Source of the DNA: Thiorhodovibrio winogradskyi
GTDB taxonomy: Bacteria > Pseudomonadota > Gammaproteobacteria > Chromatiales > Chromatiaceae
DNA length: 64,000 nucleotides
Direction: 5' to 3'
Assembly: GCF_036208045.1 (NCBI RefSeq)
Contig: NZ_CP121472.1
Span: forward strand, 5,157,531-5,221,530
How positions within the stretch are numbered: the first letter of the stretch is position 1; every line of letters begins with the position of its first letter. The notes beneath the pieces were generated by a model, which saw nothing but the letters and a program-made list of their open reading frames with translations, was not told the DNA's origin and did no database searches. Below, in pieces: positions 1-7,111 of the stretch. The translations under genes were made by a program, and so were the position numbers.

Positions 1-693
1 CGCCATGAAGGGCGCGTCAATCAGGCTATCACCAACGCCAATGGTGAGGATGTCGCCGCATTCGCGCCTGAGTTGCTCAATCAGATGACGCACCGCGAAC
101 TCCTTGCCCAGATAGGCGGGAATCACGGCCAGATTGTTCTCGTTGCGGTGCAGCCTGTGCGCGCCAGCATGGGCCGCGACCCAGGGCGTGACCAGCTCGC
201 GCTGCAAGCGGTCAAGATCGGCCGCCCGGTCATCACGATACTTGGCGACCCAATACAGAGGCAGCCCGAAGTCCTCGATGATGCGCACGCGCAGGGCCAG
301 GCGCTCGCGCGCGATCAGTGCCTCGGCCTGGTCGAGCAGCTCGCCTAGCTGATTGATGCAGGCCCGCGCGCCCGCTGTCGTGCGCGCGATCCAGTCCGGC
401 TCCGGCTCCCCTTGGTGATCCAGGATGATTCCGCCATAGTCGAGAATGCGCCAGCTGGTGAATGGCAGGTCGACCCGCGCGAACGAGGCCTGATTCCGCG
501 CCGTTGTCGGGATCAGGGTCGCCTGCCCGGCCAGGAAATCCCAGAACGCGCGTTGCCGGGCCGTCATGAACGAATGTGCGCTGCCGTCGGCCAGATAGGC
601 CGCTGCTCGCGGGTTAGGCTCATGAGCGCATTTGCGCCGAGTTTGAAACAGCGTGTCATCGAGATCGACGAAGATGTACCGACGTGCCAGCAC
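1..693 (-). CDS. HAD-superfamily hydrolase of the Ter cluster, 3' end outside the window
   Basis: The frame is open from a GTG at 693 to the left edge (231 codons, C-terminus missing). Near the N-terminus is the HAD motif I, DLDDTLF (residues 10-16), with both catalytic aspartates. Near the edge GVGDSLIDAPF fits the acidic motif IV. HAD enzymes are phosphatases or phosphotransferases, and one of this kind is a regular member of the biosynthetic module of Ter gene clusters. The start is just downstream of the terB stop (TGA at 698-700), so translation is probably coupled; an in-frame TTG overlapping the end of terB is an alternative start. The substrate cannot be told from the sequence. Confidence 0.7.
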   Translation of the reverse strand, partial: MLARRYIFVDLDDTLFQTRRKCAHEPNPRAAAYLADGSAHSFMTARQRAFWDFLAGQATLIPTTARNQASFARVDLPFTSWRILDYGGIILDHQGEPEPDWIARTTAGARACINQLGELLDQAEALIARERLALRVRIIEDFGLPLYWVAKYRDDRAADLDRLQRELVTPWVAAHAGAHRLHRNENNLAVIPAYLGKEFAVRHLIEQLRRECGDILTIGVGDSLIDAPFMA

Positions 694-697
694 ATCC

Positions 698-1153
698 TCA
701 GCCAAGCTCGAACTCCGCTGGGTCGATGCCAAGCTCGGTGGCAATGCGACGGGCGACCTGCTTCTCGTCATTGTCGAAGTTTCCATCCGCGCCCGCGATG
801 GCGATGATGAGCCGCATGATCAGCCGGGACGCATCATCCTTGCCCTTCATCTTGCGAATGGCGTCATAGGCCTTTGCCTCGCCCAAGTCCTTGTCGAACT
901 CAATCTGGGTCATGATGTTCTGAAAGGACTCGATGATCTCCTTGCTGGAGAAGACCGACAGGGCTTCATAGTTCTCCATGAAGCGCATCATCTTCTGCTT
1001 TTCATCCGATGAGACGCTGCCATCGGCCATCGACATGAGCACCGAGCCGCTCACGGCGGCGTTCAGGAAGTCCTTGTTCTTGAACTTCATCACCTCGGTT
1101 TTTAGTTCGGATGCCTTGTGCTTCAGGTTGTTGAGTAGGTCTTGAAATGCCAT
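698..1153 (-). CDS. terB: TerB-family tellurite/stress-response protein
   Basis: 151 aa, all-helical, soluble. The TerB pattern is clear: two helical repeats, each with an acidic metal-binding-like stretch, MSMADGSVSSDEK (about 41-53) and AIAGADGNFDNDE (about 117-129). The usual family length is about 150 aa. A GAGG ribosome-binding site lies 6 bases before the ATG. TerB proteins sit at the inner membrane with TerC-type proteins and bind divalent metal; here the gene lies between a TerA-like gene and a HAD hydrolase on the same strand. No terC is in the window. The family call is secure; the exact role is not established. Confidence 0.85.
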   Translation of the reverse strand: MAFQDLLNNLKHKASELKTEVMKFKNKDFLNAAVSGSVLMSMADGSVSSDEKQKMMRFMENYEALSVFSSKEIIESFQNIMTQIEFDKDLGEAKAYDAIRKMKGKDDASRLIMRLIIAIAGADGNFDNDEKQVARRIATELGIDPAEFELG

Positions 1154-1218
1154 GCGATGCCTCGGTTATTGGTGGTGAATGCTGGGTGGTGAATGCTGGA
1201 TGATCAGCCGACCCGAAA

Positions 1219-2454
1219 TTAATTCTTGCTACCGCGAACCCAGTCCAGGCCCCAGTGGTGCGCCTGGTCCATATCCAGGTGTCCGCGATAATATTCGACC
1301 AGCTTGGTGATCTTGACCGCGCCGCTCTGATTCTCCAGTAGCGCGATGGCGCACATGGGCCGGTCGTTGCGATGGGAGTCGAGCCGCACTTCAATCTCGG
1401 GCTGGTTCGGTGTCTTGAGGCGGATCACGGCATCCGCCTCGGCCCAATTGGGAGCGCCTTCATAGATGAAGGCATAGATGAGCACGCGTCGGATCCGATC
1501 CCAATGCTGACCATTGACGCGCAGGTTCTCGCCCTCGCTGCTGGTGCCGGTGCGATCATCGGCGTCGAGCTTGATATACGGCGGCTGCTGATAGTTGCCA
1601 AGGGTGTTTCCGAGTGCCTGCACCGCGCCTTTCATGCCGTCGTTCAGTTCAAACAGGCAGCCGACATCCAGGTCTGTCTTGCCGCCGCCCATCAGGTTGC
1701 CAAAAAAGCCTTTCTTTGTGCCCGCCGCGACCGGTCGCCAGTTGAGATTGATCAGCATCTCGCCAAAGGCGGCGCTGTCCTGTTTCTCCAGCGAGACCGT
1801 GCTGCCGGATTTCTCCAGGGTGATCTTGCTGAGATTGACTGCCGGATTGGCGGGCGGCGTGCTCGGGGGCGGCGGGGGAGGTGGGGTTTGGGGTGATGGC
1901 GCATCCGCCGCCACGCTGCCACCGAAATGCTCGACCAGGGCCGCGAGTCCGCCATTGAAGCCCTGCCCCAGGGCACCGGCGCGCCAGATGCCATTCTTGC
2001 GGTAGAGCTCCAGTAGCATGAGCGCGCGCTCGGCGGCGAAATCCGACCCACTGAAGGCAAAGCGCGCCACATCCCGAGCCTCATCCATGAAGCGCACATG
2101 GCCATGGCCGATTCCGGACATGGAGCCGGCGCCATCAAGCGCCGCGGTGAGCGTCAGGCGCTCGATGCTTGCCGGCAGCCGGTCGAGGGCAATCGCGAAG
2201 CTGGCATTGTTGCCAGTCCCCGGAGCATTGGCCTGAGCGCCGGTCGCGTCCAGCGCCACGCCACCGCAGGGTGAGCTCGGCTGGTTGAAGAACACCATGT
2301 AGCGCTCATCGGCAAGCTTGCCCGCGGCATCTAGCCCGAAGCAGGCAAAGTCGATCACCATCCCCGGTGCCTCGATGGTGACACCCAGGGTGAAGCGCTG
2401 CCCGTTCGGGACTAGGTCGGTGATTTTGGCCCGTTGGCCCAGCTTCATGTCCAT
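1219..2454 (-). CDS. TerA-like protein: N-terminal TerD-type domain, Pro-rich linker, C-terminal TerA domain
   Basis: 411 aa. Residues about 1-180 form a divergent TerD-type beta-sandwich ending in GQGFNGGLAALVEHFGG, the same end signature as the TerD paralogues nearby. A proline-rich linker (about 185-205) leads to a second domain of about 200 aa with LEKSGSTVSLEK, a TDLDVGCLFEL calcium-site-like stretch and an acidic DADDRTGTSSEGE loop, as in TerA proteins. The gene starts 8 bases after the end of the upstream terD on the same strand. It probably belongs to the same calcium-binding surface complex. The name terA is by architecture, so it is left unassigned. Confidence 0.75.
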   Translation of the reverse strand: MDMKLGQRAKITDLVPNGQRFTLGVTIEAPGMVIDFACFGLDAAGKLADERYMVFFNQPSSPCGGVALDATGAQANAPGTGNNASFAIALDRLPASIERLTLTAALDGAGSMSGIGHGHVRFMDEARDVARFAFSGSDFAAERALMLLELYRKNGIWRAGALGQGFNGGLAALVEHFGGSVAADAPSPQTPPPPPPPSTPPANPAVNLSKITLEKSGSTVSLEKQDSAAFGEMLINLNWRPVAAGTKKGFFGNLMGGGKTDLDVGCLFELNDGMKGAVQALGNTLGNYQQPPYIKLDADDRTGTSSEGENLRVNGQHWDRIRRVLIYAFIYEGAPNWAEADAVIRLKTPNQPEIEVRLDSHRNDRPMCAIALLENQSGAVKITKLVEYYRGHLDMDQAHHWGLDWVRGSKN

Positions 2455-2462
2455 TGGCGAGA

Positions 2463-3041
2463 TCAGCCGACGTTGACGCCGTGCTGTCGCGCGAGCGCCG
2501 CCAGGCCACCGGCATAGCCCTGACCGACTGCCTTGAACTTCCAGTCGCCGCTGTGGCGGTAGATTTCACCGAAGACCATCGCGGTTTCAGTCGAGTAATC
2601 CTCGGACAGATCGAAACGCACCACTTCTTGGTTGTTATCCCGGTTGACCAGACGCACGAAGGCATTGCTGACTTGCCCGAAGCTCTGCCGGCGCGCCTCG
2701 GCGTCATGGATGGTCACCACGATGATGAGCCGCTGAATCTCGGGCGGTACCTTCGAGAGGGTGACATGCACGGACTCGTCATCTCCCTCGCCCGCGCCGG
2801 TGAGGTTGTCGCCGGTATGTTCCACCGAGCCATCGGGGGACTTTAACTGATTGTAAAAGATAAAGTAACTGTCACTGGATACCTTGCCGTCCTCTTTGAC
2901 CATGAAAATACTGGCATCCAGGTCAAAGTCCTGGCCATCGGTCGCGCGCGCATCCCAGCCCAGTCCGACCAGGACATTTTCCAGGTTGGGTGCCTCCTTG
3001 CTCAGGTTGACATTACCGCCTTTGTTCAAGCTAATCGCCAT
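2463..3041 (-). CDS. terD: TerD-family calcium-binding stress protein
   Basis: 192 aa, the normal TerD length. It has the N-terminal [12 protein letters not shown] strand, [10 protein letters not shown] (calcium-binding acidic pair), the [11 protein letters not shown] loop and the C-terminal [17 protein letters not shown]. The start has a strong GGAGG site 5 bases before the ATG. It is a close paralogue of the protein at 5895-6473: both are 192 aa and share long blocks such as RFDLSEDYS and [12 protein letters not shown]. TerD proteins bind calcium and act in tellurite, phage and oxidative stress tolerance. Confidence 0.92.
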   Translation of the reverse strand: MAISLNKGGNVNLSKEAPNLENVLVGLGWDARATDGQDFDLDASIFMVKEDGKVSSDSYFIFYNQLKSPDGSVEHTGDNLTGAGEGDDESVHVTLSKVPPEIQRLIIVVTIHDAEARRQSFGQVSNAFVRLVNRDNNQEVVRFDLSEDYSTETAMVFGEIYRHSGDWKFKAVGQGYAGGLAALARQHGVNVG

Positions 3042-3098
3042 GCAATCCTCCTTCTGTTCATGTCATCGTTCAACGAGGGTGGAGCCTCCCGCGCCCAA

Positions 3099-4286
3099 TC
3101 AGCCGTCCCCAGGCAGTCGGGACAGCGCCGCCGATGATGTCCGCGGCGAATCGGGATGCCGATAGGTCACGCAGGCTGGCCCTAAGTTATGCACCAGATC
3201 GCGGAGATCATCAACCGGGGTTTCATGACAAAGAATGATGCGGTCAAAAGTGGCTGGGTCGACATTGTAAAGATAGTTCGGAATGCCTTCGCCATAGTTG
3301 TCCTGAAATACTAGCCGACGCTGGATATCCGCACCTAGCCGGATTGGCGAGCGCGTGGTGGCCTGGACCAGGGTCTTGAGCCCCAGCGCTTCGAGTGCCA
3401 AGCCAACCCGGTAGGCCAGATGCATGTATTCCCCGGTGCCCAGCACCAGCACCCGTGCCTTTGGCGCCAGATCCCGCGCCAGATGCCGGATATCGGCCTC
3501 GGCTAGGGCCAGCGGGCGGTCAAGACCCAGGCGGCCGCTGCCATGCCCCGCGAGTTGCTCCGGCAGCCGGCGGTTATCTCCCACCGCGATGGGGAGTGGC
3601 AGGTTTGCCAGGCTGGCCGCGGGCGTGAATGCCAGTTCAGCCTCTAGCGCCGATAGGGTGCTGACCGGTAGGCTCAGCCTCCGTGACCAGTCCGAGGCGG
3701 CACGCGCGCCACTGAAATCAGTGATGGCGACAAAATGCACCCGTTCGAGATTGGGGTTGATGCGTTGATAGGCTAGCGCAAGATTGCACAGGGTCGCGCC
3801 GGTACTGATCTCATCGTCGATCAGTATTAACTCGCGCGCGGCGCGGAAGCGCGCTCGCAGATGCGGCTCCCGCGGCTCGTAAAGGCATTGCTCCGGGGCA
3901 TGGCAATGCGCTTCCTCGAACTCCAGGCGCGGCCAGCCTGGAAGAAAATAGCGGGTGGAATGCACAAACAACGCCTGAGCGCTCGGATCGCGCTCCAGTA
4001 GCGCCTCGAAAACACCCTGCCCCAGACCCGTCGCGGTTTCTGCCATCGCCATGCACAGCCAGGGTCCGGCGCCAAGTTCCAGGCGCCAGGCCAGATGGGC
4101 ATGTAGCTCGCGCATCCGGCCGGGCGTGACCGGCCAGTGCTTGCCCAGGACCTTGCTGACGAACAGAAACCCCCGCTTGGGATTGTCGCGCGCCGCGAAA
4201 CCACAGAGATCCTCGAGCGGATACCGGGCCTTGCGCACGCGCAGTCGCAGCACGCCAGTGTCCAGTTCAATGCGGTGCTCGGTCAT
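3099..4286 (-). CDS. Phosphoribosyltransferase-TRSP domain protein of the Ter biosynthetic module
   Basis: 395 aa, soluble. In the first half, LILIDDEISTGATL (about 152-165) is a classical PRPP-binding loop of a type-I phosphoribosyltransferase. The second half contains VLVLGTGEYMHLAYRVG and a C-terminal CHETPVDDLRD segment, matching the PRTase_2 plus TRSP pairing known from Ter clusters, where it is thought to help make a nucleoside-like metabolite. GAGG lies 5 bases before the ATG. It is flanked by terD genes on the same strand. The product it makes is unknown; the ATP-grasp and other partners of this module would lie left of the window if present. Confidence 0.8.
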   Translation of the reverse strand: MTEHRIELDTGVLRLRVRKARYPLEDLCGFAARDNPKRGFLFVSKVLGKHWPVTPGRMRELHAHLAWRLELGAGPWLCMAMAETATGLGQGVFEALLERDPSAQALFVHSTRYFLPGWPRLEFEEAHCHAPEQCLYEPREPHLRARFRAARELILIDDEISTGATLCNLALAYQRINPNLERVHFVAITDFSGARAASDWSRRLSLPVSTLSALEAELAFTPAASLANLPLPIAVGDNRRLPEQLAGHGSGRLGLDRPLALAEADIRHLARDLAPKARVLVLGTGEYMHLAYRVGLALEALGLKTLVQATTRSPIRLGADIQRRLVFQDNYGEGIPNYLYNVDPATFDRIILCHETPVDDLRDLVHNLGPACVTYRHPDSPRTSSAALSRLPGDG

Positions 4287-4330
4287 CCGACCTCAAGTTC
4301 CGTGGCGGAGGGCGCCGGCCTCGCCACGAC

Positions 4331-4927
4331 TCAGAGATGGGGTTTGATTTGCGGGAGGAGTTCCTCGAAGGTGCGACCCTGACCCGTTTCGCCAATGGCG
4401 TGCATTTTCCATTCATTGTTGTGGCGATACACCTTCGCCATGACCATGGCGTTATGCGAGCCTTGGCAGCTGAGATCGTAGCGGGCGATTTCACTGTTGT
4501 TGGCGCCATTGACGATTCGGCAGAAGGCGTTGGCGACCTGGGAGAAATCCTGTCCGGTGTAGTTATTGACGGTAAACACCAGGCTTTTGACATTGGCCGG
4601 AACCGCGGAAAGATCTACTTTGATCTGCTCGTCGTCGCCCTCGCCCTCGCCGGTACGATTGTCGCCGGTATGCTGGATGCTGCCATCGCGACTGCGCAGT
4701 TGACGAAACCAGACCGCATCGAGCTGATTGCCCTGTTCGTCGAACAGCAGGCAGGACGCATCTAGGTCGATACTGCTACCGCCACCGCCGCCGAAAAGTC
4801 CGCCAAGCATGCCGGATTTTTTCGCGGTCGCGGCGTCCCAGCCTAGCCCCATGACAATGCGGCTGAGTCCGCCGCCCGCTTCCTTGTCCAGCGAGATTTT
4901 TTGTCCTTTCTGCAAACTGATGCCCAT
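4331..4927 (-). CDS. terD: TerD-family protein with a glycine-rich insert
   Basis: 198 aa from the ATG at 4927, chosen because a GGAGG site lies 6 bases upstream and the protein then begins MGISLQKGQKISLDK as other TerD proteins do. A longer reading from 4978 has no such support. A Gly-rich insert (MLGGLFGGGGG) precedes the calcium-site DLDASCLLFD; this insert distinguishes it from the two 192-aa paralogues. The [14 protein letters not shown] loop and the C-terminal EWKMHAIGE region are typical. Soluble calcium-binding stress protein. Confidence 0.9.
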   Translation of the reverse strand: MGISLQKGQKISLDKEAGGGLSRIVMGLGWDAATAKKSGMLGGLFGGGGGSSIDLDASCLLFDEQGNQLDAVWFRQLRSRDGSIQHTGDNRTGEGEGDDEQIKVDLSAVPANVKSLVFTVNNYTGQDFSQVANAFCRIVNGANNSEIARYDLSCQGSHNAMVMAKVYRHNNEWKMHAIGETGQGRTFEELLPQIKPHL

Positions 4928-5054
4928 GGCGCCCTCCAAATTGCACGATAACCGTGCCTGATTGCTGTTGATGACCACCCCGTGTCAAAACGGGAGGCTT
5001 GATGGATGCCGCTCGTCCCAGTTACTAAAGCCGCCCCAGTCGGATCAGAGACTT

Positions 5055-5741
5055 CTATGATGACTGCCGCGGCCGAAACAGGTCGCGATTGCGCGAGCAG
5101 ATCACGACCTTGCCTTGTCCACGGAAGCGAATGACCAGCCCCTCCCCAGAAGTGACCGAGTTCACGATATTGCCAAAAAAACCCCCGCCGGTTCTTGGGG
5201 TGCCGACTTCGAAAGACAGCGTCGAGGACCAGGCCACCACATGACTGTTGTCGACTACCGTCTCACGCCCTGGGGTGACATCAAGCGTAAACACGGAACC
5301 AAAGCCAGAGACGGCCAGCTTTCCCTGCCCCCTGGCCTCCATGATGACAAAGCCGCCCGTTCCACCGAAAAAACCGCCACCTATGGTGTTCAGTCGAGGA
5401 TTGATCGCAACACTAGACTCAGCGGCAAGAAAGCTGCCGTCCGAGAGCACGAAATCCGCGCCGGGCGCGACATCGAGTAGCTCGACCCCGCCTGGCAGGG
5501 CGGGTGAGAGCAGACAGTCGCCATCACCGGACACCGCTTCGATTTCCTGTTGAAACAGCGACTCGTCATTGGCCAAACGGCGCACCAAGGCCCGCCCGAT
5601 TCCACCGCGCAGCTGTCCCTTGACCTGCAGCGGCTCCTCCATCATGACCATGGCATCGGATTCACAAAAAATTTTCTCCCCTTTTTGCAGGCTGACATGC
5701 AGAAAGGGATCGACGTCTCCGGTAATGGTGAAACTTGGCAT
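5055..5741 (-). CDS. AIM24 / TIGR00266-family protein
   Basis: 228 aa, soluble beta-rich protein. Near the start it has the family-typical VSLQKGEKIFCESDAMVMME (about 17-36). Two Gly-rich segments, GGGFFGGTGGF and GGGFFGNIVNS, are the usual AIM24 features, ending in IRFRGQGKVVICSRN. This family has a double-psi-like beta fold and is often found in Ter neighbourhoods and near TerD genes; its biochemical role is unknown. It lies between two terD genes on the same strand, with a spacer of 127 bases to the downstream terD start at 4927. Confidence 0.8.
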   Translation of the reverse strand: MPSFTITGDVDPFLHVSLQKGEKIFCESDAMVMMEEPLQVKGQLRGGIGRALVRRLANDESLFQQEIEAVSGDGDCLLSPALPGGVELLDVAPGADFVLSDGSFLAAESSVAINPRLNTIGGGFFGGTGGFVIMEARGQGKLAVSGFGSVFTLDVTPGRETVVDNSHVVAWSSTLSFEVGTPRTGGGFFGNIVNSVTSGEGLVIRFRGQGKVVICSRNRDLFRPRQSS

Positions 5742-5894
5742 CGCATAGCTCCCGGATCATTGGGGGATCATTGGTGGATCACTGAAAGATCATTGAGAGA
5801 TCAGCGGGGGATGATCGGATCCCCTGAATCGCCCGCCCTGCCGCGCATGGCGCCAGGGAGAGCGGAGCGGCCATCCGTCATCCGCCAGCAGGCA

Positions 5895-6473
5895 TCAGCC
5901 AAGGTTAACGCCATGATCCTTTGCCAGCGCGGCCAAGCCACCGGCGAAGCCTTGTCCAACGGCCTTGAATTTCCATTCGCCGGAATGTCGGTAAATCTCG
6001 CCGAAGACCATGGCCGTCTCGATGGAGTAATCTTCCGAGAGGTCAAAGCGTGCGATTTCGGTGTTGCTGTCTTTGTTGACCACCCGCATGAAGGCGTTGC
6101 GGACCATGCCAAAATTCTGGTTTCGGCTCTCTGCCTCATGAATGGTGACAGCAAAAACAATGCGGATCACATCCGGGCTGACCTTTGGCAACTCGATGGC
6201 GACCGACTCATCGTCGCCTTCGCCTTCTCCGGTCAGGTTATCCCCTGAGTGAACCACGGCGCCGTCCGGGGAGGTTTTCTGGTTGTAGAAGATAAAATGT
6301 GCGTCAGACAATACCTTGCCGGAATCGCCGGTCAAAAACACGCTGGCGTCGAGGTCGAAGGCTGTTCCATCGGTCGAGCGCGCATCCCAACCAAGACCAA
6401 TGGTGGCATTGGTCAATCCGGGATCGGTCTTGGTCAGGCTGACATTGCCGCCTTTCTGTAAGCTAATGGCCAT
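5895..6473 (-). CDS. terD: TerD-family calcium-binding stress protein
   Basis: 192 aa from the ATG at 6473, which has AGGAG 7 bases upstream; a longer frame from 6506 adds 11 residues without a good site. The [13 protein letters not shown] start, FDLDASVFL acidic site, [11 protein letters not shown] loop and [17 protein letters not shown] end are all canonical. It is the first gene of the minus-strand Ter arm, so a promoter should lie in the 6474-6590 stretch. It is a close paralogue of the protein at 2463-3041, suggesting a local duplication. Confidence 0.92.
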   Translation of the reverse strand: MAISLQKGGNVSLTKTDPGLTNATIGLGWDARSTDGTAFDLDASVFLTGDSGKVLSDAHFIFYNQKTSPDGAVVHSGDNLTGEGEGDDESVAIELPKVSPDVIRIVFAVTIHEAESRNQNFGMVRNAFMRVVNKDSNTEIARFDLSEDYSIETAMVFGEIYRHSGEWKFKAVGQGFAGGLAALAKDHGVNLG

Positions 6474-6587
6474 GGTTTCGCTCCTGAATCTTTTGTTGAA
6501 GTACAAAAAAACCTAGGTTATGAAGGAATCGCTTGTCCCGCGCCCTCCAGGTTGGGCATTGACCTCCGGGTTGCAACCTGTCGGAAT

Positions 6588-6650
6588 CGGTTCCGGTTCC
6601 GGTTCCGGTTCTGGTTCCAGTTCTGGTTTCAGTTCCGGTTTCTGTTCCGG
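6588..6650. repeat. Degenerate hexanucleotide tandem repeat (GGTTCC/GGTTCT)
   Basis: About ten copies of a 6-base unit, clean for the first four and then drifting (ctggtt, cagttc). It lies in the 640-base non-coding interval between the divergent terD and the P-type ATPase gene. A short frame through it would give a Gly-Thr repeat but has no ribosome-binding site or other coding sign. Possible roles are a slippage-prone promoter spacer or none. Confidence 0.8.
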
Positions 6651-6992
6651 AGCCGGATTGTAAGCCAGTCACTGCCAGATTCGCACCCCCGGTGAGACTC
6701 ATTGAGCCAGTCGCTCTCAACCCGCGCCAGGGCGTTGCTGCCTAATGCCCTGCCTGGCTGGTTTTGGACGCGTTGCGATACCACTTAATGTTCGCGCTCG
6801 CCCGCCACTAAAGATTACGCTGGACAGGCTCCGGTGACAAAGATTTAACGCCCATCCCAAGGATTTTCGTTCGCGCGCTGGTTGGAGCCTTGAGCCCTGG
6901 AGACAAGACCTCGGGGTCGGCCGCGGTCGGGATGGCAAGGATAAAGGGAATGGCTTAGGCTTCGGATTATTCTGAAATCATGGGGAGACCAC

Positions 6993-7081
6993 CTGGCAGA
7001 CCGACCCCTGGCTGCCAGCTTCCCAAGCATTTGGCACAACATCGCCTCCCGGACCGAAAGGTGAATCACCCGTGCTCGGTC
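6993..7081 (+). promoter_or_regulatory. Structured 5' leader of the P-type ATPase gene (two hairpins)
   Basis: CTGGCAG (6993-6999) pairs with CTGCCAG (7012-7018). Further on GACCGA (7052-7057) pairs with TCGGTC (7076-7081), enclosing GGTG/CACC (7060-7063 and 7067-7070). Both lie within 120 bases of the ATG at 7112. A metal-sensing leader would make sense before a cation pump, but I do not recognise a known riboswitch class. The rest of the 6474-7111 interval shows no gene. Confidence 0.35.
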
Positions 7082-7111
7082 ACTCAAGGGGCGCTTTAGA
7101 GGAATTAGGTC

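Noticed and set aside
6463-6720. Short open frame giving a Gly-Thr repeat protein on the minus strand
   Set aside because: It is only the translation of the hexanucleotide array, with no ribosome-binding site or family match.
6960-7111. A yybP-ykoY (manganese) riboswitch before the P-type ATPase
   Set aside because: Hairpins are present, but I cannot find the conserved loop sequences of that class; kept only as a structured leader.
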